A stretch of DNA of 64,000 bases from Acidovorax sp. 1608163 (GTDB lineage: Bacteria > Pseudomonadota > Gammaproteobacteria > Burkholderiales > Burkholderiaceae_C). Location: assembly GCF_003669015.1 (NCBI RefSeq), contig NZ_CP033069.1:4474501-4538500 (forward strand), written 5' to 3'. Shown here piece after piece: positions 38,186 through 46,439 of the stretch. Below the pieces are notes generated by a model. The model did no database searches, had not been told where the DNA came from, and saw nothing but the letters and a program-made list of their open reading frames with translations. The translations under genes were made by a program, and so were the position numbers. Within the stretch, counting starts at the first letter, position 1. Each line of letters starts with the position of its first letter.

Positions 38186-38603
38186 GGATATTGCGTCGGG
38201 ACTGGTTTTGCGGTGCGGCAATGGCCACCTGCATCACCCCCTGCGTGCCGCCCACCACTGCGCGGGAGACGACGGAATCCAAGGGTTCGGCACGGTAGCT
38301 GACAGCGCGCAGCAGCATGGGAAGGTTGACCCCCGTGACAAGGCGGGAGCGCACGCCGTCCACCAAGCGCTGGGCCACGTTGCAAGGCGTGGCGCCAAAC
38401 ACATCGGTCAGCACCAGCGTCGTATCGGTGGCCATGTTGGCAAGCAGGATGCGCGCCTGGGCCAGGGTTTCCTCCGGTGGCTCGTGGGGCTGCACATCCA
38501 GTGCGGTGACGGCGGCGCCGCAGTCGGCAAACACATGCAGCGCACATTCGCGCAGTGCATGGGCCAAGGGGGCGTGGGCAATGATGAGGATGCTGGTGCT
38601 CAT
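38154..38603 (-). CDS. PTS EIIA component, mannose/fructose type
   Basis: A 149-residue EIIA of the mannose family. It starts MSTSILIIAHAPLAHALREC with the phosphorylated His10, and the typical LVLTDVFGATPCNVAQRLV follows. No EIIB or EIIC is adjacent, so it is a stand-alone acceptor with probable regulatory use. Its start overlaps the MFS gene stop as ATGA. Its last 10 codons overlap ptsH. Confidence 0.95.
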   Translation of the reverse strand: MSTSILIIAHAPLAHALRECALHVFADCGAAVTALDVQPHEPPEETLAQARILLANMATDTTLVLTDVFGATPCNVAQRLVDGVRSRLVTGVNLPMLLRAVSYRAEPLDSVVSRAVVGGTQGVMQVAIAAPQNQSRRNIHDQDPYDHQQ

Positions 38604-39976
38604 GGGTGGGCGGTTTGCTTTGCATTATGGCGCCGTGGCTGCAGCACAAACCACGCGTACGCAACCACGTTGCAAGCCAGGTACACCGCCATGGCCGCCC
38701 GAAACGATGCCACCGTGCCCCAGCCCAGCGCGGCAAACGCATCCACGGCCAGGCCAATGCCCCACTGCACCACAAACACCCCGGCAAAAATCACCAGGTT
38801 GAAGGCCGACAACGCGCGCCCCGCCAGCGCGGGCACAAACGCCAGGGCCAGAGCAGGCTGCGAGAGCGAGACAAAACTGCTGGCCATGCAAAACAGCGCC
38901 CACGCTGCGCCGCCCGCACGCGGGCCCGCCAGCACCGTGCACAGCAGCACCAGCAAGCTCAGCGGCAGCCCCCAGAGCATGAGCCGGTTGGCGTCCCAGC
39001 CACGCCGCAGCAGCCAGGGACTGAGCATGCCCCAGGACCAAAAGGTGCAGAGCATGGAGACATTGATCCAGAACAGCCCCGTGGCCGCCTGCAGCGGCGT
39101 GTAGCCTGCCACCTGCTGCATCCAGGGCCCGGCCCACAGCGTCTGCACGGCCACCATGCCGCCGTACACACAAAACGCCAGCGGCGCCAGGCGCTGAAAG
39201 TACGGGTGCCGCCACACCATGCGGTAGCCCGCTGGGGGAGCCACATCGCCCACCATATCGCCAACGGCATCGCCCCCCACCGCGCGCTGCGCAGGCAATG
39301 CGGCGCGCCAGGCTGGCACGCGCAGTGCAATCAGCAGCATGGCCAGCGCAATCAGGCCCGCCAGGGCCCAGAACAAGGGCCGCCAGCCCACCAGGGGCAG
39401 CGCCCACTGCACGGGCAGGGTCGAGGCCACCATGCCGAGCGAGCCCGTCATCAGCATCCACGAATTGGCCCGCATCTGAGCCGTGGGCTCCAGCCAGCGC
39501 CGGTAGCCCGTCAGGGGCGCCATCAGGCAGGCGCTGACGCCCGCCCCGCACAGCACGCGCCCGGCCAGCAGCCCGGCAAACCCCATGGCCTGCGAAAACA
39601 CCAGGCAGCCCAGCACCGCCACTCCCAAAAAACCCAGCGACACCTTGCGCGGACCATGCCGGTCCAGCCACCGGCCCAGCGGCAGCTGCATGGCGGCAAA
39701 GCCCAAAAAGTAGCCGCCCGCCAACAGCCCCAGGTCGCGGGCCTGCAGTGCAAATTCCTGCGCCAGCGTGGGGGCCAGCGTGGCAGTGACGGCCCGCACC
39801 AGGGCCGATAGAAAGTACGCAAACGCAAAGGTCAGAAAAACGGCGACGGCAGAGCGCCACTCCAGCGTGCTGCTGGATGCGCTGGCGACATTGGCAACAT
39901 GGATAGAAGGCAGCGCCGTGCCCGCCTTGGGCTCGCTTGCAGGCGCGGCATCGGAGGAATCTGCAGGGTGTCTCAC
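38600..39976 (-). CDS. MFS transporter
   Basis: A 458-residue major facilitator with about twelve hydrophobic helices. The cytoplasmic loop 2-3 motif is GRWLDRHGPRKVSLGFLG and helix 1 starts near LTFAFAYFLSALVRA. A 45-residue hydrophilic tail precedes helix 1. I chose the GTG at 39976, which overlaps the upstream stop as GTGA; a start further inside the tail is possible. The gene is coupled to EIIA through an ATGA overlap, which is unusual for this PTS group. The substrate is unknown. Confidence 0.88.
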   Translation of the reverse strand: MRHPADSSDAAPASEPKAGTALPSIHVANVASASSSTLEWRSAVAVFLTFAFAYFLSALVRAVTATLAPTLAQEFALQARDLGLLAGGYFLGFAAMQLPLGRWLDRHGPRKVSLGFLGVAVLGCLVFSQAMGFAGLLAGRVLCGAGVSACLMAPLTGYRRWLEPTAQMRANSWMLMTGSLGMVASTLPVQWALPLVGWRPLFWALAGLIALAMLLIALRVPAWRAALPAQRAVGGDAVGDMVGDVAPPAGYRMVWRHPYFQRLAPLAFCVYGGMVAVQTLWAGPWMQQVAGYTPLQAATGLFWINVSMLCTFWSWGMLSPWLLRRGWDANRLMLWGLPLSLLVLLCTVLAGPRAGGAAWALFCMASSFVSLSQPALALAFVPALAGRALSAFNLVIFAGVFVVQWGIGLAVDAFAALGWGTVASFRAAMAVYLACNVVAYAWFVLQPRRHNAKQTAHP

Positions 39977-40545
39977 TTCAGCTCCAGGCCAGCAAAAAAG
40001 GTGTCGGCCACCGCCGGCTGCGGCTTGGGCGACAACACCACGGCGTGGTAGACCAGCACCTCGCCGCCCACCGCCCGCGCAAACCATACCGCCTGGGCCG
40101 CGACGGCGGCGCCATCGGGCCTGCGCCCCAGCACGGTGGTGCGCACCGCTTGCGGCACGGCCAGAGCACCGGGAGGCACAAAGGGCTGAGGGGCAGGCGC
40201 AGCACCTGGCACCGAAGCGGGAACCCCCATGCGAGCCAGGGCGGCCGCCTGCCAATGCTCCAGTGCCCGCCCCACCTGCGAAGGGTCGGCCAGACGGGTA
40301 TACGACACAGCAAACGTGGCGCCGTCGGCATCACACCCCAGCATGGACATCGCCAAAGGCGTGCCGGCCAGCTCCACCGTGCGCGTCGCCTGCTCGGGCT
40401 TACAAGGGAGCATGGCCTGCAACGCCGCTTCGGGCACCGGCACGCTGCGCCAGTTCAAGGCCGGGCTGCAGGCTTGCAGCCCCAGGGCGGCCCCCAGCGC
40501 CAACCAGCGCGCGCGATTCCTCATTGCGGTCCATGGTCGTTTCAT
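39973..40545 (-). CDS. Putative lipoprotein of unknown function
   Basis: A 190-residue protein with a probable lipoprotein signal: basic start MKRPWTAMRNRARW, hydrophobic core, and LGLQAC with Cys at residue 26. After that comes a domain with two cysteines (CKPEQ and LGCDADG) that I do not recognise. A second ATG at residue 8 is an alternative start. Its stop overlaps the MFS gene start by four bases, so it is the first gene of the MFS-EIIA-HPr-EI operon. Confidence 0.75.
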   Translation of the reverse strand: MKRPWTAMRNRARWLALGAALGLQACSPALNWRSVPVPEAALQAMLPCKPEQATRTVELAGTPLAMSMLGCDADGATFAVSYTRLADPSQVGRALEHWQAAALARMGVPASVPGAAPAPQPFVPPGALAVPQAVRTTVLGRRPDGAAVAAQAVWFARAVGGEVLVYHAVVLSPKPQPAVADTFFAGLELK

Positions 40546-40785
40546 AGGGCCATTATCAGCAGCACCAGCATTGCGCACGGCAGAACTTTTATGCAACCGC
40601 TGACTCCCACTTCGGCTGCAGACTGCAGCAGTGGGTGGAACGACCTTGCCTTGGGTCAAGTTTCAAGGTGCCACCAACAACGCCCGTGGGGTGAATCAAG
40701 GACAATCAACTGCACGCTGCGGCGCAGCACGCCGTAGCCCGAAGCCGCCGTTGAGCGTCTGCGGGCTTGCGCATACGAGGACATC

Positions 40786-41289
40786 ATGGGTATCAAACAT
40801 TGGTTGGGCGGATTGGCCGTGGTGGCGTTTGCAGGCATCGGCGCCTATGTGTACCTGGACACGGGCCGCTCGGCCGCCCCCGAGAGCACGTTTGTGCTGC
40901 TCGACGGCTCACGCCAGTCCACCGCCGATCTGCGCGGCAAAGTCACGCTGGTCAACTTCTGGGCCACCAGCTGCACGACCTGCGTGGCCGAAATGCCCGA
41001 GATCATTGCCACCCACAAGAAATACGCCACCCAGGGTTTTGAAACCATGGCCGTGGCCATGAGCTACGACCCGCCCAGCTACGTGGTCAACTTTGCCGAA
41101 ACGCGCAAGCTGCCCTTCAAGGTTGCCATCGACAACACCGGCGCGGTGGCCAAAGCCTGGGGCGATGTGCGCCTGACCCCCACCACCTACTTGGTCAACA
41201 AGCGCGGCGAGATCGTGAAAAGCTATGTGGGGGCGCCCGACTTCCCCGCGCTGCATCAGCTGATTGAGAAATTGCTGGCAGAGACCTGA
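40786..41289 (+). CDS. TlpA/ResA-like thioredoxin-fold protein
   Basis: A 167-residue protein with an N-terminal signal anchor (about residues 5-24) and a periplasmic thioredoxin domain. The active-site pair is Cys63-Thr-Thr-Cys66 in VNFWATSCTTCVAEMPE, with the cis-Pro in DVRLTPTTYLVN. It probably reduces disulfides in the periplasm, as in cytochrome c maturation. GAGG lies 7 bases before the ATG. It is divergent from the PTS operon across a 240-base gap with no other clear feature. Confidence 0.92.
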   Translation: MGIKHWLGGLAVVAFAGIGAYVYLDTGRSAAPESTFVLLDGSRQSTADLRGKVTLVNFWATSCTTCVAEMPEIIATHKKYATQGFETMAVAMSYDPPSYVVNFAETRKLPFKVAIDNTGAVAKAWGDVRLTPTTYLVNKRGEIVKSYVGAPDFPALHQLIEKLLAET

Positions 41290-41304
41290 GCAGCCCAGCC
41301 CCTG

Positions 41305-41347
41305 AAACGCAAAAGGCCGATTTCAATGAAATCGGCCTTTTGCGTTT
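41305..41347. terminator. Bidirectional terminator
   Basis: A long, nearly perfect palindrome (AAACGCAAAAGGCCGATTT and its complement, with a CAATG centre). A/T runs are on both flanks of the GC core. It ends the thioredoxin-like gene on the plus strand and can act on the minus strand. Confidence 0.92.
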
Positions 41348-41451
41348 CCGCCCGCGGTATTGGCTGGCTGCAATACGGCTTCACCAATCCATGCCCAGGC
41401 ACGCCGCAAGCCGGGGGACGCCGCGCAAGGGCCGCCCCGCCGCGCTGACGT

Positions 41452-41512
41452 CGTCCTCCTTCCCGAATCGCTCAGCGATTCGAGAGAAAGGGGATGCGGC
41501 GAAGCCGCTCAG
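41452..41512. repeat. Two-hairpin element, probable dispersed repeat
   Basis: Two adjacent small hairpins, GAATCGC-TCA-GCGATTC (41465-41481) and GCGGC-GAA-GCCGC (41496-41508), are separated by AGAAAGGGGAT and flanked by CCTTCC and CAGGGGG. This arrangement is familiar to me from intergenic regions of Comamonadaceae genomes. It is the only copy in this window and lies just after the cytochrome c' stop. Confidence 0.5.
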
Positions 41513-41522
41513 GGGGTTGTCT

Positions 41523-41978
41523 TTACTTCGAGCGGAAATTGTCATGGCAGGCCTTGCAGGTGCCTGCCGTCGCGCCAAAGGCGGTCTTCACGTTGTCGAG
41601 GTTGCCGGTTTTGGCGGCTGCCGCCAGCTTGGTGGCCTCAGCCTGCAGCTTGTCCGAATGATCCTTGAACTTGGCCTGCTCCGCCCATACGGCAGGCAGC
41701 GCCTTGGTGGGAGCGCCCTTGTCGGTGCCTGCGCCAAAGGCTTCCCATGGCAGCTTGGACATCACGGCCACGATGTCTGCACTCTCTTGCGCAGCCTTGG
41801 CGTCAAACGGCGCCTTGCCATTGGCCATGGCGCCAATGCGGGAGAAATGCTGGGCCATCACGACAAAAGCACTTTGGCGGTATTTGATGGCGTCTTCGGC
41901 CTTGGCAAACTCGGCCGAGGCCGGGGCCGACAAAGTGACCGCAGCGGCGGCCAGGGCAAATGCAGCAAGTTTCTTCAT
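41523..41978 (-). CDS. Cytochrome c' / c-556 family protein
   Basis: A 151-residue periplasmic cytochrome. A cleavable signal peptide ends LSAPASA (about residue 22). The fold is a four-helix bundle, and the haem motif CKACH is at the C terminus (TCKACHDNFRSK), as in cytochrome c'. The family binds NO or acts in electron transfer. AAGGAAG lies 6 bases before the ATG. It is divergent from a cytochrome b561 gene, a common pairing. Confidence 0.95.
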   Translation of the reverse strand: MKKLAAFALAAAAVTLSAPASAEFAKAEDAIKYRQSAFVVMAQHFSRIGAMANGKAPFDAKAAQESADIVAVMSKLPWEAFGAGTDKGAPTKALPAVWAEQAKFKDHSDKLQAEATKLAAAAKTGNLDNVKTAFGATAGTCKACHDNFRSK

Positions 41979-42183
41979 GGGGACTTCCTTTGTAATGGGG
42001 TGGCTGGGCGCCGCGAAGCGGCCCATGGGGTTGGCAGAGGTGCGTGCCCACAGGCCCTGGAGCCCAGGCGCAGTATGCCCTGAGCCATCTTTTTTTGCCG
42101 AACACTGGCAGAACCGGAGCGCCCATCGGAGCGGCCCACCTGTCGCACAATGCCAATCTCACCAAAACGCCCACGGAGTTTTC

Positions 42184-42852
42184 ATGCCGCAGCACACCGT
42201 CCGCATCTGGGATTTGCCCACCCGCCTGTTCCACTGGCTGCTGGCCAGCAGCATCGTGGGTCTGGTCATCACCGCCAAAGTCGGTGGCAACGCCATGGTC
42301 TGGCATTTCCGGCTGGGCTATGTGGTGCTGGCGCTGGTCGCCTTCCGGCTGGTGTGGGGCCTGGTGGGTGGGCGCTGGTCGCGCTTTGCGTCATTTGTGC
42401 CCACGCCCGCACGGCTGCTGAACTACCTGCGAGGCAACCCCCGCCCCCAAGACAAGGCCGGACACAACCCGCTCGGCGCGTTGTCGGTGCTGGCGCTGCT
42501 GGGCGTGACCGCAGCCCAGGTCAGCAGCGGCTTGTTCACCGACGACGAAATCGCCTTCTCAGGCCCACTGACGCGCTTTGTCTCGGGCGAAGTCGTCTCG
42601 CAGTTCACCACGTACCACAAAGAGGTAGGGCAGTGCCTGCTGCTGGGTCTGGTGGCGCTGCACTTGCTGGCGATTGTGTTTTACGCGCTGGTCCGCAAGG
42701 AGCGCATCGTCCGACCCATGGTGCAGGGCGACAAGCAACTGCCAGACGCCGTCCCGCCGAGCCTTGACAGCTTGGGCACCCGCGCACTGGCCATCGCCCT
42801 GGCGGGGGCTTGTGCCGCACTGGCATGGTGGGTGTCCAGCCTGGGGGGCTAA
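42184..42852 (+). CDS. Cytochrome b561-type membrane protein
   Basis: A 222-residue di-haem cytochrome b with four main hydrophobic helices and a fifth at the C terminus. Candidate haem ligands are the histidines in RLFHWLLASS, VWHFRLGY, YHKEVG and LVALHLLAIVFY. It is of the bacterial Ni-hydrogenase b-type/b561 kind. GGAG lies 8 bases before the ATG. It probably passes electrons from quinol to the adjacent cytochrome c'. Confidence 0.93.
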   Translation: MPQHTVRIWDLPTRLFHWLLASSIVGLVITAKVGGNAMVWHFRLGYVVLALVAFRLVWGLVGGRWSRFASFVPTPARLLNYLRGNPRPQDKAGHNPLGALSVLALLGVTAAQVSSGLFTDDEIAFSGPLTRFVSGEVVSQFTTYHKEVGQCLLLGLVALHLLAIVFYALVRKERIVRPMVQGDKQLPDAVPPSLDSLGTRALAIALAGACAALAWWVSSLGG

Positions 42853-42954
42853 CTGCGGCACAGAAAGCACCTTGGGCACAGCACAGTGCAGCCTTGACGC
42901 GTCTTCAGGGCGGCCAGAGAAGGAGCCGCTACACTGCGCCTTCCGATACAACCG

Positions 42955-43458
42955 TTGCCGAGCATTGTGGAAAAGCCCACCGTGACCCTGGTCACACCCT
43001 CTTGCGCGCAAGAGATGGAGGCCGTTCGGGAGATATTTCGAGAGTACGCCCAGAGCCTGGGCATCGATCTGTGCTTCCAGAACTTCGAAGACGAGCTGGC
43101 CCAGTTGCCTGGAGACTATGCCCCACCCCGGGGCCAACTCTTGTTGGCCATGGTCGACGGTGCTGTGGCGGGCTGCTGCGCACTGCGCCCCGTGGACGGC
43201 ACCGACTATCCCAACGCCAGCGAGATGAAGCGACTGTACGTGCGCAAAGCCTTTCGGGGCTTTGGCCTGGGCCGCGAACTGGCCGAAGCCAGCCTGGATG
43301 CCGCCCGCCGTGCCGGTTATGCCTGCGTGCTGCTCGACACGCTGGACGAGATGGAATCCGCACGGGCGCTGTACACAGACCTGGGCTTTCAAGAGATCCC
43401 ACCCTACTATCACAACCCCATTGCAGGGGCGCACTACCTCAAGGTCAATATTGACTAA
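42955..43458 (+). CDS. GNAT-family N-acetyltransferase
   Basis: A 167-residue acyltransferase of the GNAT superfamily. The acetyl-CoA loop is RKAFRGFGLGRELAEASLDAARR, preceded by the beta-strand EMKRLYV, and the C-terminal SARALYTDLGFQEIPPYYHNP is typical. No ATG is suitably placed. Starts could be TTG 42955, GTG 42967 or GTG 42982, and I report the longest. The acceptor substrate is unknown. It is a monocistronic plus-strand gene followed by repeat copy 3. Confidence 0.88.
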   Translation: MPSIVEKPTVTLVTPSCAQEMEAVREIFREYAQSLGIDLCFQNFEDELAQLPGDYAPPRGQLLLAMVDGAVAGCCALRPVDGTDYPNASEMKRLYVRKAFRGFGLGRELAEASLDAARRAGYACVLLDTLDEMESARALYTDLGFQEIPPYYHNPIAGAHYLKVNID

Positions 43459-43489
43459 TGGTGGGGAATGGAATGGCAGGTTTGAAAGA

Positions 43490-43542
43490 AAATGGGCACT
43501 AGCGCTTGATAGACAAGCGCTAGCAGCTATATATTCGATAGC
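43490..43542 (-). repeat. Dispersed palindromic repeat, copy 3
   Basis: The arms CTAGCGCTT (43499-43507) and AAGCGCTAG (43515-43523) are followed by the inverted pair GCTAT/ATAGC (43526-43542), all in the same order as copy 2. It lies in the 215-base gap between the acetyltransferase and the peroxiredoxin, near their convergent 3' ends. Confidence 0.9.
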
Positions 43543-43637
43543 AAACAGCCGAGAGACTGATGCTTGGGCCTTTGCCGAAGAGCCTGGTCAACAAGGCAGG
43601 CATTGCACCCACCCCGACCTTGCAGCAGGGCGACCCG

Positions 43638-43663
43638 ACCTCTCAGCGTGACGCATGAGAGGT
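43638..43663 (-). terminator. Hairpin after the peroxiredoxin gene
   Basis: An 8-bp inverted repeat ACCTCTCA/TGAGAGGT with a 10-base loop lies 11 bases beyond the peroxiredoxin stop on the minus strand. There is no T-run, so termination by this hairpin is uncertain. Confidence 0.45.
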
Positions 43664-43673
43664 GAGTGCATGC

Positions 43674-44180
43674 TTAGGCCTTGGCCTGCGCCAGCAAAGT
43701 GCCAGCGTCGCTGACCTCAAATTTGCCGGGGCCTTCCACGTTCAAGGTCACCACCTTGCCGTCGCGCACCAGCATCGAATAGCGGTTGCTGCGCAGGCCC
43801 AGGCCCTTGCCCGTCAGATCCAGTGTGAGGCCCGTGGCCTTGGCAAAGGCAGCGTCGCCATCGGCCAGCATGCGCACCTTGCCTTCGGTTTTCTGGTCAC
43901 GCGCCCAGGCACCCATCACAAAGGCGTCGTTCACGCTCAGGCACCAGATTTCATCCACGCCAGCCGCCTTGAACTCTTCTGCTTTTTCCAGGTAACCAGG
44001 CACGTGCTTGGCAGAGCAGGTGGGGGTGAATGCCCCTGGCAAGGCAAACAAGGCAATGGTCTTGCCCGCAGTGGCCTTATCCACCGGCACGGGGTTCGGG
44101 CCGATGCTGCAGCCTTCGCCTTCCACTTCCGAGTATTCCATCAGCGTTGTTGCAGGCAGGGTGTCACCAATTTTGATCAT
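43674..44180 (-). CDS. Peroxiredoxin (Prx5 type)
   Basis: Thiol peroxidase of 168 residues that reduces hydroperoxides in the cytoplasm. The peroxidatic Cys55 is in LPGAFTPTCSAKHVPGY, the Prx5 signature. GLGLRSNRYSMLVRDGKVVTLNVE is also typical. Only one other cysteine pair position (Cys24 and the one in IWCLSVND) could help resolve the disulfide. AAGGAG lies 7 bases before the ATG at 44180. It is downstream of the S10 operon but behind its terminator. Confidence 0.97.
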   Translation of the reverse strand: MIKIGDTLPATTLMEYSEVEGEGCSIGPNPVPVDKATAGKTIALFALPGAFTPTCSAKHVPGYLEKAEEFKAAGVDEIWCLSVNDAFVMGAWARDQKTEGKVRMLADGDAAFAKATGLTLDLTGKGLGLRSNRYSMLVRDGKVVTLNVEGPGKFEVSDAGTLLAQAKA

Positions 44181-44233
44181 TGCATCTTCTCCTTGAGCGA
44201 ATCGCCGGGGCCTCGAAAGCGGCCCCAAAAAGC

Positions 44234-44260
44234 AAAACGGCCCACATTGTGGGCCGTTTT
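44234..44260 (-). terminator. Terminator of the S10 operon
   Basis: A perfect stem AAAACGGCCCAC/GTGGGCCGTTTT with a short loop lies 32 bases after the rpsQ stop. On the minus strand it ends TTTTGCTTTTT. It separates rpsQ from the peroxiredoxin gene. Confidence 0.92.
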
Positions 44261-44292
44261 GAAAGGGCTTTGGAGCCTTGAGCCTTTAGGGC

Positions 44293-44562
44293 TTACAGCA
44301 GACCAGCCTTTTGAACCAAGCGGGTAGCAACCCAGTTCTTGGTCTTGGACAGCGGACGGCTTTCGGTGATTTCGATCACATCGCCCAGCTTGTACTCACC
44401 CTTTTCGTCGTGGGCGTGGTACTTGCTCGACTTTGCAACGATCTTGCCGTAGAGCTCGTGCTTCACACGACGCTCCACCAGCACGGTCACAGTCTTTTGA
44501 CGCTTGTCGCTGACCACCTTGCCAATCAAGGTGCGCTTGAGGGATTTTTTAGGTTCCGTCAT
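44293..44562 (-). CDS. rpsQ: 30S ribosomal protein S17
   Basis: Primary 16S rRNA-binding protein, 89 residues. It has the family core [22 protein letters not shown] and the signature [20 protein letters not shown]. It is the last gene of the S10 operon, as in Escherichia coli, and starts 9 bases after rpmC. Confidence 0.99.
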   Translation of the reverse strand: MTEPKKSLKRTLIGKVVSDKRQKTVTVLVERRVKHELYGKIVAKSSKYHAHDEKGEYKLGDVIEITESRPLSKTKNWVATRLVQKAGLL

Positions 44563-44571
44563 GTGGGCTCC

Positions 44572-44766
44572 TTACTTGGCGGCTTGCTTTTCAGCAAGAA
44601 TGGTCTTGGCACGGGCGATGTCGCGGCGGGTGGTACGCAGCGTGTTGGTGTTAGCCAACTGCTGTGTAGCCTTCTGCATACGCAGACCGAAATGGGCCTT
44701 TTGCAAGGACTTGATTTCGGCTTCGATACCGGCGACGTCTTTTTGGCGCAGTTCAGTAGTCTTCAT
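44572..44766 (-). CDS. rpmC: 50S ribosomal protein L29
   Basis: A 64-residue helical-hairpin protein at the ribosomal exit tunnel. It starts [21 protein letters not shown] and has the family segment [32 protein letters not shown], seen here at about residues 28-58. It lies 16 bases after rplP. Confidence 0.98.
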   Translation of the reverse strand: MKTTELRQKDVAGIEAEIKSLQKAHFGLRMQKATQQLANTNTLRTTRRDIARAKTILAEKQAAK

Positions 44767-44782
44767 TGCTTGTTCTCCTGAA

Positions 44783-45199
44783 TTACGAACCAATGTGACG
44801 GCTGACGAACGTGGTGCGCAGCGGCAGCTTGGCGGCAGCCAGGCGGAACGCTTCGCGGGCCAGTTCTTCAGGCACACCGACGATTTCGAACACGATCTTG
44901 CCGGGCTGGATTTCGGCCACGTAGTACTCGGGGTTGCCCTTACCGTTACCCATACGCACTTCTGCGGGCTTGGTAGAGATTGGCTTGTCCGGGAACACGC
45001 GGATCCAGATACGGCCGCCACGCTTGACGTGACGGGAAATCGCACGGCGTGCAGCTTCGATCTGGCGGGCCGTCAGACGGCCACGATCGGTGCACTTCAG
45101 ACCGAAATCACCGAACGCAACGGAGGCACCCCGAGTTGCGACGCCAGTGTTACGGCCTTTTTGCTCCTTGCGGTATTTGCGGCGAGCAGGTTGCAGCAT
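44783..45199 (-). CDS. rplP: 50S ribosomal protein L16
   Basis: Large-subunit protein near the A site, 138 residues. It starts [17 protein letters not shown], has [28 protein letters not shown] and ends [12 protein letters not shown]. The conserved Arg in that region is the one hydroxylated in some bacteria. It is separated from rpsC by two bases. Confidence 0.99.
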   Translation of the reverse strand: MLQPARRKYRKEQKGRNTGVATRGASVAFGDFGLKCTDRGRLTARQIEAARRAISRHVKRGGRIWIRVFPDKPISTKPAEVRMGNGKGNPEYYVAEIQPGKIVFEIVGVPEELAREAFRLAAAKLPLRTTFVSRHIGS

Positions 45200-45201
45200 C
45201 T

Positions 45202-46083
45202 TTATTCTCCTTTGCCGTCCGCTGCTGTAGCGGGCGCGTCAGCTTTACGAACGCGCTTAACGGCGGTTGCATCAGCGCCACCGGCACCGGCGGGCTTGTC
45301 GCTGCCATCAGCAGGGGCCACATTGGCACCTACGGGACGGCGAGGACCGCGACCTGCACCGGCACGGTCGCCACCTGGGCGGCCATCACGGCGTGGGCCA
45401 CGTGGGCGACGCTCTTCTTCCGGACGTGGAGTTTCCACGGCTGGCAGATCGTTGCGACCCAGTGTGTCACCCTTGTAGACCCAGACCTTGACGCCGATCA
45501 CACCGTAGGTGGTCTTGGCTTCAGAGGTGCCGTAGTCGATATCAGCGCGCAGGGTGTGCAGTGGCACACGGCCTTCGCGGTACCACTCGGTACGGGCGAT
45601 TTCGATACCGTTCAGACGACCAGACGACATGATCTTGATGCCTTGGGCACCCAGACGCATGGCGTTTTGCATGGCGCGCTTCATGGCACGACGGAACATG
45701 ATCCGCTTTTCGAGCTGCTGCGTGATGCTGTCAGCGATCAGCTTGGCATCGATTTCAGGCTTGCGCACTTCTTCGATGTTCACTGCGACAGGCACGCCCA
45801 GACGGGTCGCGAGTTCCTTCTTCAGGTTCTCGATGTCTTCGCCCTTCTTGCCGATCACCACACCAGGACGAGCCGAGTAAATGGTGATGCGTGCGTTCTT
45901 GGCAGGACGCTCGATCAGGATGCGCGAAACGGCGGCGTTCTTCAGCTTGGCCTTCAGGTATTCGCGAACCTTGATGTCTTCGGCCAGCATGCCGGCGAAG
46001 TCACGGTTGCTCGCGTACCAGCGGCTGGACCAGTTGCGGCTAACCGCAAGGCGGAAGCCAGTAGGATGGATTTTTTGTCCCAT
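45202..46083 (-). CDS. rpsC: 30S ribosomal protein S3, with long C-terminal extension
   Basis: Small-subunit protein at the mRNA entry site, 293 residues. The N terminus [24 protein letters not shown], the KH domain ([25 protein letters not shown]) and the C-terminal domain ending [13 protein letters not shown] are normal. After about residue 215 there is an unusual tail of some 75 residues, rich in Arg, Gly, Pro and Ala. The family norm is about 233 residues. The tail is probably disordered and exposed. Confidence 0.98.
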   Translation of the reverse strand: MGQKIHPTGFRLAVSRNWSSRWYASNRDFAGMLAEDIKVREYLKAKLKNAAVSRILIERPAKNARITIYSARPGVVIGKKGEDIENLKKELATRLGVPVAVNIEEVRKPEIDAKLIADSITQQLEKRIMFRRAMKRAMQNAMRLGAQGIKIMSSGRLNGIEIARTEWYREGRVPLHTLRADIDYGTSEAKTTYGVIGVKVWVYKGDTLGRNDLPAVETPRPEEERRPRGPRRDGRPGGDRAGAGRGPRRPVGANVAPADGSDKPAGAGGADATAVKRVRKADAPATAADGKGE

Positions 46084-46097
46084 AGTCTTCCTTGGCC

Positions 46098-46430
46098 TCA
46101 GTTACCAACCGTCACGTACACATGGCACGTGGGCTTGCTGATGCGGTTGCCGCGGCCTTTGGCGCGCGCGGTGAAGCGCTTGAGCGTGGTGCCTTGTTCG
46201 ACGTAGATGGTCTTGACCTTCAGTTCGTCGATGTCAGCGCCATCGTTGTGTTCTGCATTGGCAATTGCCGATTCCAGAACCTTCTTGACGATGCCAGCAG
46301 CTTTTTTCTGCGTGAATGTCAGGATGTTCAGAGCCTGGTCCACCTTCTTGCCGCGGATCAGGTCCGCAACCAGACGGCCTTTGTCGACCGACAGACGGAC
46401 GCCCCGGAGGACTGCACGTGTTTCAGACAT
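46098..46430 (-). CDS. rplV: 50S ribosomal protein L22
   Basis: A 110-residue protein lining the exit tunnel with a long beta hairpin. It has [44 protein letters not shown] and ends [25 protein letters not shown], seen in about the last 25 residues. No insertion is seen in the macrolide-sensitive loop by eye. It lies 14 bases before rpsC. Confidence 0.99.
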   Translation of the reverse strand: MSETRAVLRGVRLSVDKGRLVADLIRGKKVDQALNILTFTQKKAAGIVKKVLESAIANAEHNDGADIDELKVKTIYVEQGTTLKRFTARAKGRGNRISKPTCHVYVTVGN

Positions 46431-46439
46431 GGTCGTTCC

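Noticed and set aside
38600..40255. An MFS protein of 551 residues starting inside the upstream lipoprotein gene
   Set aside because: The first 90 residues are Gly/Arg-rich antisense-like sequence; the GTGA overlap at 39976 is a better start.
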